Source: Dipteronia dyeriana (Eukaryota; Streptophyta; Magnoliopsida; Sapindales; Sapindaceae). Taken from it: a stretch of 64,000 bases of DNA. The first letter of the stretch is position 1, and each line of letters begins with the position of its first letter. Positions 44,835 to 55,960 of this stretch are shown piece by piece. Below the pieces are notes generated by a model. That model was not told the DNA's origin and searched no databases. It worked only from the letters and a program-made list of their open reading frames with translations. Both the position numbers and the translations under genes were made by a program. The DNA is taken from contig CM065297.1 in assembly GCA_032871835.1 (NCBI GenBank), positions 35,775,098 to 35,839,097 of the forward strand, in the 5' to 3' direction.

Positions 44835-47020
44835 TGTAGTAAAACAACGGTTCAAAACGCAACCGAATCGTGATAAAATTTAAGAAAATTAGGGTTTGCG
44901 TATAAATAAAATTTCTCCCTTTTAATAACAAGAACCTTAACCCTAGATTAATTGATGTATATAAAAAGTATCGTACCTTTTTTTTTCGTGACGATTGAAC
45001 TAGCATCGAATTGAATCCATAAGATCTTCCAGTCCAATCACGAACGTGAATCACCTAGGATTGTGGGCTCCCCTTCTTTAAATTGTATACCTGAGGATGA
45101 AAACAAACAAAATCTTCTTCTTTGTTAGTCACAATAATCCTCCAAGAGAAAAAAGCAAGAATGTCCGGTCACTTGTGAATTATCAATCAATTTGATTGAT
45201 ACTCGCGTGAACCATTATTCGATGTTGTACACAAAAACCTTTTGATGGAAAGGATACTAGTGTACTGTCAAAAACAAAAATGTTCCCTTTTTTCTCTATG
45301 CTTGGCCGAATTCTTCACACAATGAGTTGGACGAAGTCTTTTTTATATAACAATAAAAAAAACAAATAAAAAACAACTTCTCACACCAAAAATTCAAGTT
45401 TGGTCGATATTTACAAGTATATATATAGGAGACCAAATCCTCTCCTAAGAAGGATTTACATGGTGGGCAAGAATCATTTCCTTAGGTGGAGTTACTTGGT
45501 GGTTAAGAATTCTTTTCTAATAGGAATTCTAGCCTACACAAAGACTCCTAATCCAACTCAATAGTATATTTGTAACCATATTAAAGACTTCCTAATTTGA
45601 TTAGATAAATAATTCCTTTCATTTATCTACTTATTAAATATAGTCTTTAATATTAATTATACTACCAACAATAGTATAATATTAGGAGACCATCTCTTAA
45701 TAGAAAAAGATTTTGACTTTTAATTAAATAATTAATTTCTAATTAAATAAATAATAAAATAAAAATAAAAATAATATAATTAAGCTATTCTAAATAGCCT
45801 TGCCGCCCAACACATATATATAGGCCATATATTATTTTTCTTATTTTATTAAATCCGTTGGACCTTAATAAAAAGTCCACATGTGAACTAGACCCATTTT
45901 TACAAAAAGAAACTAGTTTACATGCCTTAATACAATTCTAGATGGACCTCTAAATTGGTCCAGTAGAATATATCAAGTGATCCATGCAAGTTCGTGTGGA
46001 TTGGGGATCTTGGCAGACTATCTAAATTTAAGCTCCAATAGACACATCCCAATCACAATCAATAAATGATTCACTTAGGTCCGATCTATTTAATTTTAGT
46101 TCATTCCACTAAAGAACTAAAATTGAACTCTTATATAAAGTTAGAATAAGTTGATGTTACTCATTCATACCCTAGACAACCTTATTGTCGATAAAATATC
46201 CTTGTGAAGAATACCAGTAATCGCCAAGAGCTCATAGACCCCCTAAAGCTCTCCAAGTTCCCGTATTCACTCATATGACTATATTTTGAACTTGGATATT
46301 TTGACTTGTCCAGAAGCCATGTTTCAATAGACACTATTGAAAACTTAACGTTAAGATTTAATATCCAATACCTCGAAACATCCATATGATGGTATTCTAC
46401 CCTCATTAAATAAATGGAGCCACAATGTCCATATCTATAAATGAAGTCCTCTATCGATTAACAAATGAATACCACAAAACTATCGAGGATAGACTATGCT
46501 ATATAATCGTACTCATTGATGGCTCAAATGATAACATTTGCAACCATAACTCCATCATTTATCTCATGATTGAGATAGACTCTCTTAATGTCTTCAAATG
46601 AAAACTTTTATCCATTGACGATTCTAAATAAAGTATTTCATTTTGATCCTATTCAATGCACCCAGTGCACTAGATTCTTTTGCCCAATGATTTTAGACTC
46701 ATGATAACACATATGATCCCACTCAAATATTAGCAAAAGAATTTACAACTTTAACAAGATAAAGGCGCCCAACCTTTTATCTTAAATTGTGAATGTTATT
46801 CAAGACTAACTAAAGAATTGTGTCTACCTCATACATATCTAGATGTATGAACAATTCTTCTTTTCTCATAGTCTTTTGACCTTATGATTATTTACTTTTG
46901 ACAATTATAATAATTAAACTATAAATGCTATAAGATTTGTTAAAATAGAAATCACTTTATTTATATGAAAAGATTGTCAAATACATTATTATACTCTTGT
47001 TATCAAGCATAATCCTAACA
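44835..47020 (-). repeat. 5' LTR of Copia element D
   Basis: Plus strand tgtagtaaaacaac to aatcctaaca, 2186 bp, aligned with the 3' LTR at 38177-40199. It adjoins the second part of LTR E in opposite orientation; about 44835-45480 is complementary to 47026-47817. Confidence 0.9.
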
Positions 47021-47025
47021 GAATT

Positions 47026-47151
47026 CGGCCAGCCATTTATATATAAGAGGATAGAATACCTTTTAGAAAAGGATTCTTAACTTTCAAATAAATCCACCTA
47101 AGGAAAGGATTCTTGCCAACCTGGTAAATCCTTCATAGGAGAGGATTTACG

Positions 47152-47193
<42 letters not shown>

Positions 47194-47817
47194 GTTTGGA
47201 AATTTCGGCCAGCTCTAAGTAATTTCCAAGAGAGATTTCAGCTAGCCTAGGTAATTCTTTGTGGAGAGAATTCGGCCACCGTAGAATTTTGAGGGAGAAA
47301 AATCTATTTTTACTCTATACAAAATTTGATCAACTCTAAGAAGTAGTGTGAGATTAGGGAAAGAAGAAATGGAAGAAAGAACGTTTAGTTTTCGATAGTA
47401 AACTAGTAGCCTTTACATTAAAAGTTTTTGTGTACAACATCGAATCAAGGTTCATGCAAGTTTCAATCATATTGATTAACAATTCACAAGTAACCTAATG
47501 ATCTTTGTTTTCTTCTTGGAGGATTATTGTAACAAACAAAGAGAAAATTTTGTTTGTTTCCATCCTTAGGTATACAGTTAAAAGGAAAGGGAGCCCATAA
47601 TCCTAGGTGATTCACATTTGTGATTGGATTGGAAGATCTTACGGAATCAATTCGGCGCTTGTTCAATCATCACGAAAAAAAGATACGATATTTTTTATAT
47701 ACATCAATTAATCTAGGGCTAAGATTCTTGTTTGTCAAAGGGAATTTTTTTATCAATACGCAAACCCTAATTTAATAAATTTTCTAACGCTTCTGTTGTT
47801 CGTATATTTTCCCTACA
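47026..47817 (+). mobile_element. Solo LTR E, second part
   Basis: Resumes LTR E after element D ('cggccagccatttatat...'), runs through 'gtgattggattggaagatc' and ends 'ttttccctaca', followed by the TSD cgtat (47818-47822). Contains an (AT)n run at 47154-47189. The ORF at 47484-47666 is LTR sequence. Confidence 0.9.
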
Positions 47818-47822
47818 CGTAT

Positions 47823-50282
47823 CATTTATGTGCTAAATTGTGCTTGGTAATTGCAAAGAGAGAAAGAACTAGGTTTAGGGGTAAAATTTATTGTGGTATT
47901 TGTTTAATTTAATTTGTTGGTTTCTTTTGAATAAGAAATGGCGTTAAAAGTTTTGGTTGGCAACTGCATGTATTGAGAAAAATATAGCTTGCATGAACTT
48001 TTTGATATGTTTTTTAGTGTAACAGTTAATCTAATGCTTCTAGAGGAAGATTTTTTTTTTTTTACAGCTTGTATATCAGTACGAGGTTTTTTATCTCTTA
48101 GTAGGAAACAACAACAACCTGTGATCGCTCATTAAAAGAGCGAGAGATACTGGATAATATAGGTTTATTTATTTTGTGCATATCGATCACATTTTTGAAT
48201 TGAATTTGGATTTTATTGATTTATCATTTTTTATTGACGTGATAAGTCGAAGGCTTTTTAGGATATAGGTGTGAATGTAAAGGTGCTTAATTTGCATATA
48301 TTGCCCCATTTAGTTTGGGGGTAGTACATATACACATACTTGTAGCGGGTTAAGCATATAGTGAAAATCAGTTTGGGGGTCATGATGTCCCCATTCCATT
48401 CAATTTTATGAAAAGTTAATGATTGATGTTGGTTTATGCTAAAATGTCAATATTGAACTTGATATATCCTTATTTATTATGAGCTTTTGTGGTCTTTTAT
48501 TTTGATTGGGCATTGATTAGGCATGATTAGTGCATAACTTTGTTTTGAATAGAGTTAGGTGCGCGCCGCTAGGCCGGACTCTCATGTCTGACATTAAGCA
48601 CAATGTTGAGTTTTGGTTTGGGGTTGTAAACGCCTTGTTGAGTAGTCTTTTTATTTTGTTTTAAGTCAATTTTAGATATTTTGCTCCAAATTTTTTGATT
48701 TGTAGGAATGAAATTTTTTTCAAACTTTAACTTGCTTGGATGTGATGCCTTGAGCTTTTGGTTTTGACGAGTCTATAGATGCATTGTGAGTTTATGTAAC
48801 AAATTATTGTCACTCGAGGGTTAGACTTATATTGTTATGGGTTAGTCCCATATTTTAAGTGCTTAATTTGAGGGGACTCGGTGCTCTTGCACCTTGTTCT
48901 AATAATGGAGATACCCATGAGTTCACTAACACAAGCCTATAAACAACGTAATTTCTTATACATTTTGTTCTACTCTTTAAACACTCTTCTCATCACAAGT
49001 GTCACATGCCATAGAACATACATTGCATATATATTATGGGTTGCTTGATAGATGCATTCATTCCCTTGAAAGACTAATTATGGAAATGAATATAGATAAT
49101 GTGTGAACATTTTACTACTTAAATAGGCCTAAACACATTCCTTATCCCTTATGTGTGCATCATAGCCAAATTTACGACCGAACACTTACCTTTCATTTGG
49201 AACAAAAAATTTAACCATATAACCTTTAGCCTAAACACAAGCCTTCCCTTTTTAAATTGCCAATCATGTGGGGTGTTAGTGTTGTTATGTGTTTGGATTG
49301 AAAGATATGAACTCTAATGTAGAATAACATGTATGTAGGCAATTATGTTTTTTTTGTATGAAATGGCTCAACCTGTAAAAATGCCAGATTTGGACTTATG
49401 AGCTTAATTATCAAAATGTTATATGATGTTGTGTAAAAAGAAAAGCAAGGAAAAGAAAAATTAAAAAGAAAGAAAAGGCATAAAAAAGAAGAAAAGCAAA
49501 AAAAAAAAAACCTTGAAAGTAAATGTAAAGTACTCATAAATGTAGAGTACAATTTTGAAACACAAATGTGTGTATGTAAGCAAATGCATAGTTGCTTAAA
49601 GTGTATTAATGTGTAATAGAGCTTTGTATAGGGCGTGTGAGTAAGAAAACATGATTAGTGATCTTTGAACTCAAAATTTTCCTATTTTCTTTGTTCACCA
49701 CATCTAACCCTATAGCCCCTTTACATCCAAAGGGAAAAGTCATATTTGATTTATATATGTCTTTACTGGGAATGTTTGTTGATGCTTGATCTTCCACGTT
49801 GATGGAATGGTGAATCATTCCTAAGATAGTTCACATACATCATCTGTTTTTAAACGTACATTGTATGCACTACATTAGAATTCCATGCATAAAGTCCATC
49901 ATTGCATACCTTGAATGAATGTGAACTTAGGGCTCTAAATTAAAAAAGAAGAGTGAAACCAGGTAAGGTTTAGAGTCAAAGCGAATTATGCTCAAGGTGT
50001 GGGAGTGAGTAGTTCCTGATATGAGAGCACTATTAGGTGTGGGATAGTTGATAGCATGAGTTTCCCTCAAGTGCCTTCAAGTTGGTTTAGATTACTTTGC
50101 CTATGCGTACACCTCTCTTTCACTCATCCATGCATCTCATCACCAGTTGGACGTGAGACTTACTGAATTATTTGTTTTAAGTCTAGGAGAGTCTTACGTC
50201 GAGCCATTTTTATTTGTGTCCTATTTATGTCATTTTAGATTTTTCTCGAGGATGAGCAAAGATTTGGTTTGGGGGTATTTCA
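47823..50282 (+). other. Element C: 3' untranslated region
   Basis: About 2.5 kb with no ORF over 80 residues and no retroelement domain. Notable parts are repeated PPT-like words gtttgggggt (48312, 48371, 50267 and a variant at 48615) and an A/G-rich run at 49434-49512. The stretch 'ctcgaggatgagcaaaga' directly before the last PPT is usual just upstream of the 3' LTR in Athila-type elements. Confidence 0.65.
50267..50282 (+). other. Polypurine tract of element C
   Basis: ggtttgggggtatttca immediately before the LTR start tgaaaaaattg. Same word as the upstream copies at 48312 and 48371. Boundary set by TG and by alignment to the 5' LTR only further in, so it may be off by a few bases. Confidence 0.65.
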
Positions 50283-51373
50283 TGAAAAAATTGTCTTACA
50301 TTTTGACCCTCAACTCCAATTCCTTTGTCTCATTTTCATGTGTTTTTACGTGTCTTATGGCTTTTTCTATATGTTTGTAGATAATTAGGTACAATCGGGA
50401 AGAAAGGATGAAAAGTATAAAGATTGTACGGAAACAGGTGAAAATCAATGAATAAAAGGCTTCAGTGAGAAGGTGTATGTGCGGGCTCCTTACCGGCGCA
50501 CAACCGTGCACAAACCGTGTAACTAAGCAAATCCAAAAAGTAGATCAGACACCAAATAGGTCACCATGTTGGCTAATGTATAGGTCTTACCCACATCCAA
50601 CCCATGCATATGCCAAAAACAGAGAAGAAAAGTAAATGTATCAGAGCACTGTGCAGGACCTTACCTGCAAACTACCCACACATTCCACGTGTCAGGACCA
50701 CCACATCAACATTTTCAGACCTAATCTTAGTACCCTATAATTACATCCTTTCCTTAAAACGAAATGGGATCTTCCAATCAACATTCCTCCCTTCCAAAAT
50801 CACTCTCTTCTCTCTTTTCACATCTCTAATTACTAACTTAGATCTAGGAATCATTCCCCACTAAATATAACCATCCTTCATCCTCATCTACTCAAGGACA
50901 CTTGGAGAATTAGAATCAAGTTTGACAAAAGGAGAAATCTCTTCATGGGTTTTCTCTATCTCTTTTCTCCTAGTTATTTTAATTTAATTGTCATGAGTAG
51001 CTATGCCCTATTATGGGAGTTGATGTAATAGTTCTTGGATTGTGGGTTTCCACTGTATTCTTAGTTGATTATTTAGTTTCATTCAATGGTTTTTAATGCA
51101 ATTGACTACCTTTTGAATTAAGTAGAAATGCCAACTCTTGGTTATGATGGTGTCAATCTATTTTGAGTTTTTAAATGGAATTCATATCCTTTTGGATTAG
51201 GAAGAAATGCCATCTCTCAAGCCAAGTTAGATGCCCACTTTCAAGGTGATTAAAACTAGCCAAGTTGACTAAAATTTTTATGTAGGAATATACCATTCAT
51301 ATGCATATAGGCTTTAAAGGAAAGTGGTGGTTTGAGAACAAGCCATTCCAAGCTATCCTTAATCATTAGAATC
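50283..51373 (+). mobile_element. 3' LTR of element C, first part
   Basis: Starts tgaaaaaattg after the PPT and aligns with the 5' LTR pieces at 31496-32266 and 34324 onward. It is broken at 51373 by element F (target gaatc) and resumes at 61203. Reassembled length is about 1.6 kb. Confidence 0.87.
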
Positions 51374-52656
51374 TGTTAGCGGAGAATTTACTCATGGTGA
51401 GAAATTTCGGTAAACACCCTCGAAACCACCACCACGTAGGCGATGGTCAGGGTTGGTACCTTGGGTACCTAACCTGGTTGAATAAAGATGGATGTATGAA
51501 TTTAAGTGTAATAAAGACGGGAATGTAATGATTTTGTTATTAACCATGAATACGATACAAATGGATTTCTAAACACTCATGATCTCTCTGGGATATAATA
51601 GGGTGGCGACCCCGTGCCTTTCCAATAGTAGATAATAGTTGATACTGTATTCTGAAATACATAATTTAGGCCAAAATCTCCAAATCTCTCCTTGTAATGT
51701 CAATTGTCGAATCATCTCTCTCATTCCTCTCTTCATGTTTGGTCCATTTATACACAGTCCAAATAGGTTAAATTTGTTACTCTCCCACCCAGATTCTCAG
51801 AATCCTCCCCCTCCTTTATGGGCGAGATCTTTTATTTAAAAGTCATTGACTTTAGATTAATAACGGATTCGATAATATCTTAGGAGATAAGTTTGTTTCC
51901 TCTTTGGATTCAACCTATTGTCCTACAAGTAAGTAGTGTTTCGATGTTTGTTGAAATGTAGATGTGATCTCGTGTGCCTTCATGGCATGACTCTTTAAGG
52001 AGGTCATCGAGTTAGCTACTCGTTGTTTCGTAGAGTGAGGTAAATTAATACCTTAGTTCTGGTCCCAGAAGCTTGGCCTGCCATTTCATGGTTCTTAAGA
52101 GCTTGAGACGGCCTTGTAGGCACTCACTTGGGGTATCGTGGATTATGCGAGCTTCTTTTTTCATGTCCAGGCAGGTTCAAGTTTCCCTTAGCGAATTGGA
52201 GCATTACTATAGCATGAATCTGATCCCCTTAAAGGCCCCCCTTTTCATGTCTAGAATTGATAAAGGACTTTTGTAGAGGTTGGCGGGCTTATTTCAACCT
52301 CGGGAAGCCTTGATTTGGAAGGAGCATAATTCATTTATGTCGAGCTTCACCTCAAATGTTTCCTGAGCTCGGTGACCTTTCCTTGTGTTCACCGGGGTTC
52401 TAGGATAGGTGACCTTGAGAAGCCTGGATAACCGCGCATCGGTCTTTGCCCAAATTATAGTGTTCGCGTGAGGGCTCGATCTGATCTTATCGAGCTTTAT
52501 TTCTTATAGTTCTGAAGCCCGATGACCCTTCCTCGCTTCTGTGGGCAAGCTTTATGGCTTGCCCGGGGTTCAATAAATAGTTAACTCGGGCTTTGATTCT
52601 AGCAAGAAGAGTGGAAAATTTCTCTTTTGTCCCTTAATTTTTTTTTGATATTACCA
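51374..52656 (-). repeat. 3' LTR of element F
   Basis: Plus strand tgttagcggaga to gatattacca, 1283 bp, aligned with 59945-61197 ('ccaccaccacgtaggcgatg', 'gatctttatttaaaagtcatt'). Start TG and end CA are kept in this copy. Confidence 0.9.
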
Positions 52657-52672
52657 AAAGTCCCCTCTGACT
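52657..52672 (-). other. Polypurine tract of element F
   Basis: Minus strand reads agtcagaggggacttt directly before the 3' LTR start tggtaatatc. Supports the minus-strand orientation. Confidence 0.75.
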
Positions 52673-52905
52673 TTAACATTGGTGATTGAGTTGGGGTTGA
52701 GGTCAGATTCCTTGTTTTAATTAGGAAATTTTCCCTTTTTTACCGTTACAAAATCTGGTTAGAAATCTCCACATTTAATGCACGAGTGACGTGGAGTGCG
52801 TAGACTGGTATGTCTCTTAAAATTATCCGGCTACGTTACGGCCATCCCCACATTTCGAGGCGATCCTACCGATGATTTCGTTGACTTCACTGGCTCTTCC
52901 CACCT

Positions 52906-52915
52906 CTATTTAAAT
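52906..52915 (+). promoter_or_regulatory. TATA box of the antisense ORF in element F
   Basis: ctatttaaat on the plus strand, 125 bp before the ATG at 53040, followed by a C/T-rich leader. It lies opposite to the element's own transcription. Extra antisense ORFs of Tat-lineage elements are reported to have their own promoter, and this fits. Confidence 0.5.
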
Positions 52916-53039
52916 CCGGCTTCCTCATTACTTTAAACACACTTTCTTTCAAAATTCAAACTTTCATAATCCCTCTTCTTCGCTACCTTTGAAAAACTTC
53001 TCACCGTTTTTCTTGTTCTTCAAAATCTTTAATCTGACA

Positions 53040-53470
53040 ATGTCGAACTCTGAAGACAGTATTGAGGCTACGGTAGAGGGGACTGGAGTCCCCAGCTGGG
53101 TTCCTAGGAAGGAAACATGAGAAAATTTGAGCGATGATGGTGCTTCCCAGTTTCGTCATCGCCATTGCTCTGGTAGGATTGTTTTGATTAGCTCCGGCTT
53201 CTCTAATAAACTGGACAACCCTCTGAACTTGGTAGATGATGGTCAAATCGCGGTTGCTGGACCTCTTTTAGTGAGGCCTCTTCTTTATGACTTTAGGGTC
53301 ATCCCCGACTCTATTGTTGATCCATAATCGATCGACCGCCAGAGGAATAAATATGTAATTGTTGATATGGATGGCTACTATGCTCTTACATTCAGATCCT
53401 TCTTGGGGGTGGTAGCTCGGCCAAGGCATCAGGAGGGCTATCTAGCTATTTTGTGGTCTTGTGATCTGGA
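53040..53470 (+). pseudogene. Element F: antisense ORF (aORF) remnant
   Basis: ATG at 53040 in a plus-strand frame reading 'MSNSEDSIEATVEGTGVPSW', a stop after 'VPRKET', then open from 'ENLSDDGASQF' through 'LLVRPLLYDFRVIPDSIVDP', a second stop, and 'KYVIVDMDGYYALTFRSFLG' leading into the first unit of the 99-bp array. It sits between integrase and the 3' LTR in antisense, exactly where Retand and other Tat elements carry an extra antisense ORF. Acidic N-terminus. No catalytic motif seen. Its function in the family is unknown. A shadow of pol is excluded because pol ends near 54140. Confidence 0.5.
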
Positions 53471-53925
53471 TGGCAATAATGCTCTTACACTCAGATTCTT
53501 CTTGGGGTAGTAGCCCGAACAAGGCATCAGGAGGGCTATCAAACTATTTCCTGGTTTTGAGATCTAGATGGCTACTATGTTCTTACACTCAGATCCTTCT
53601 TGGGGGTGGTAGCCCAACCTAGGCATTAGAAGGGCTATCTAGATATTTCCTGATCTTGTGATCTGGATGGCAATTATGCTATTACACTCAGATCCATCTT
53701 AGGGGTAGTAGCCCGACCAAGGCATCGGGAGGGCTATCTAGCTATTTTCTGGTCTTGTGATCAGGATGGCAACTATGCTCTTACACTTAGATCCATCTTT
53801 GGGTGGTAGCCTGGCCAATGCATTAGAAGGGATATTTAGCTATTTCCTGGTCTTGTGATATAGATGGAAACTATGCTCTTACTCTCAGATCCTTCTTGAC
53901 GGGGGGTGGTGTCAGGCCGAGGCAT
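53371..53925. repeat. 99-bp tandem array in element F
   Basis: Copies start at 53371, 53470, 53568, 53667, 53766 and 53864 (period 98-99 bp, last one partial). Cores are 'ctcttacactcagatcc', 'ggtagcccgaccaaggcat' and 'gagggctatctagctattt'. Unit length is 33 codons and the first unit is in frame with the antisense ORF. Tandem arrays in this region are a known trait of Retand-type elements. Confidence 0.92.
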
Positions 53926-54119
53926 CAAGGATAGCGAGGGGGCTTCCCCGGCTAATCCTTTGTCTTGAGATGACTATGCCGGACTTACTCGTGTAGATCC
54001 TGGTTAGGTATGGAGAAATTAATGTAGAATATAATCAAAGATGGAGAAAGCATAATTTATTGATGAAAAATGGAATACATTATTTTTCATGGTTTTATTG
54101 AATCCTAAATGGAGGTAGT

Positions 54120-55215
54120 CTGCCCACGAGTCCCCTTTCTAAGGGTAATACTTCTTTAGGTGATCTGCATTCCAGGTATGATCGATGTATTGTCCATCCA
54201 TGTCCTCAAGCTTATACTCCCCATTACGGATCACTGTATTTCCCAAATAACGTTCTTCCCAGTTGCGCCCCAGAACCCCGTCTGACCTCTTTCTTGTATT
54301 CAAGGTTACTTTCCTAAGACTTAGGTCCCTTTCATTGAAGTTTTAGGCTTTAACTCTCTTGTTAAAGTACCTAGCGATTTTGTTCTGGTAAATCGCTACA
54401 TTATGAGCTACCCGATCTTGCTTTTCTTCTAAGAGATCTAGGCTAGCTCGGAGCTTATCCTCATTGCTTCCATGCTCAAAGTGTTGAACTCTGAAGGAGG
54501 TTAATTTGTGCTCGATGTGAAGACCTAATTCCACCCCGAAGGTTAAAGATTAGAGTGTTTCTCTAGTGGTTGTTCCCCATGTAGTACGGTAAGCCAAGAG
54601 GATCTCAGGGAGCTCCTAAGCCCATCTTCCCTTATTCTATTATAACTTCTTTTGCAACAGCTTTATTCATGGATTCCCCCACCCTGTTAGTCTGAGGATC
54701 GGCTAATAAGGCGAATCTATGGTAGATTCCCAAGCATTTGCAAAAGTCCTTGAATCGACCGTTATCAAACTGCTTTTCGAGGTCAGCTATAATGATAAGA
54801 TGGATCCCAAACCTGCAGACTACATTGTTTTCTATGAACTTCATTGTATTCTCTTCCGATATGTGGGAGAGTTATCCTGCCTTGACCTATCTTGTTAAAT
54901 AGTTGATTGCCATAATAACATGTTTGGCTTGTCCAAGAGCGGTTGGAAGTTGACCGATAAAGTCGACTTCCTACATAGCAAATGGGTAAGGTGAGCTAAG
55001 AGATGACAGACACTCTGGTGGGAGGTGGCTCAAGTTGGAGGTCTTCTAGCATGTTTCACAGATTGAACAAAGCTCTTTGCATCTTGATGGATTGTCGGCC
55101 AGTAATACCCCATACAGAGTACCTGATATGCCAGATCTTCACCACCCACGTGGTTTCCGCATTTCCCAGAATGAACCTCTCTTAATGCCCATTTGGCATC
55201 ATACGGGTGCAAACA
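54120..55215 (-). pseudogene. Element F: integrase
   Basis: Read leftward. 55212-55030: zinc-fold region 'EVHSGKCGNHVGGEDLAYQV' and 'GYYWPTIHQDAKSFVQS'. 54844-54632: core 'KFIENNVVCRFGIHLIIIAD' (conserved S-D-N altered to A-D-L) and 'LADPQTNRVGESMNKAV' (usual H-PQ-NGQVE altered). 54534-54343: C-terminal side 'LRASLDLLEEKQDRVAHNVA' and 'YQNKIARYFNKRVKA'. Stops and substitutions at catalytic places show it is inactive. Confidence 0.85.
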
Positions 55216-55960
55216 TTGTAGTAGGGGAAGGGACTTGCCCCTCCTGTAGAGGTATCCAACTGCTAGACAATATCAAACAGAGGTCCTCTTAATTCTTCTG
55301 GCATGATCAACCTCTTTGAGAATTCTTCCTTCTTGAAGATAAGCCACTATCGGGTCCATCCAGCGTGGTTGTTGATCCAGGGTATAGAACCTCTTGCTCG
55401 CTACTGTGCTTGGTAGAGGGATTACTTAGAGAGGGACTCCCTATGGTAAGGTCTGGCCACCATTCGCAGCTATCTTGGCTAGGACGTCAACTCGGCGATT
55501 CTTTTTTCGAGGCACCTAGTCGATCTTAAATCCTCTAAATTTACTTCTAAGCTGCTGAACCACCTTCAAGTAAGCGATCATGTTATCCCTTTTAGCTTGA
55601 TAGTCACTAGAAACCTGATTGATTATGAGTAATGAATCACTGTTGACTAGAAGGTAGTCAATTCTTAGCTCAGTGGCCGCCCTCTTCCCAGCTAGGAGGG
55701 CTTCATACTCTACTTCATTGTTTGTGGCCTTAAATTCGAACCTTAATCAGTGGCAACACTCGGCCTCCTCTGGGTCTATCAGGACTATACCCGCTCGTAC
55801 CCCGACTTGCCCAGATGCTCTATTAGTATGGAGTATCCATGACTTGTAGCATTCCGACCAGCTATTGGATTCGAGATTCCTCTCAGGAGCTATATTTGTT
55901 GCTGTGGAAGTCGCTTCAACTAGGGGAGTTGAGAGATCTGCCACAAAGTCTGCCAAAGCC
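55216..55960 (-). pseudogene. Element F: RNase H
   Basis: 55956-55747: 'MADFVADLST' and 'WILHTNRASGQVGVRAGIVL'. The first catalytic Asp (usually 'VDGAS') is Asn here. Next 'FEFKATNNEVEYEALLAGKR' keeps the Glu, 'LLVNSDSLLIINQVS' keeps the second Asp, and 'PRKKNRRVDVLAKIA' holds the last Asp. The enzyme would degrade RNA in the RNA-DNA hybrid; this copy has lost a key residue. Confidence 0.83.

Larger units (their letters stand above)
38177..47020 (-). mobile_element. Copia element D, both LTRs, inserted in its own family's LTR
   Basis: 8844 bp, minus strand: 3' LTR 38177-40199, interior 40200-44834, 5' LTR 44835-47020, perfect TSD gaatt (38172-38176 and 47021-47025). The interior has gag, pre-integrase, integrase and most of RT. 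RT is cut in mid-domain and joined straight to the 3' LTR, so RNase H, the end of pol and the PPT are missing. The target is solo LTR E of the same LTR family, in opposite orientation, giving two long inverted-repeat pairs. Confidence 0.92.

Noticed and set aside
53127..53327. Host gene with TATA box at 52906
   Set aside because: It lies inside element F between PPT and integrase, has stops, and runs into the element's tandem array; an antisense ORF of the element is the simpler reading.
53371..53925. CRISPR-like regular array
   Set aside because: The copies are contiguous diverged tandem units with no unique spacers, in plant nuclear DNA.
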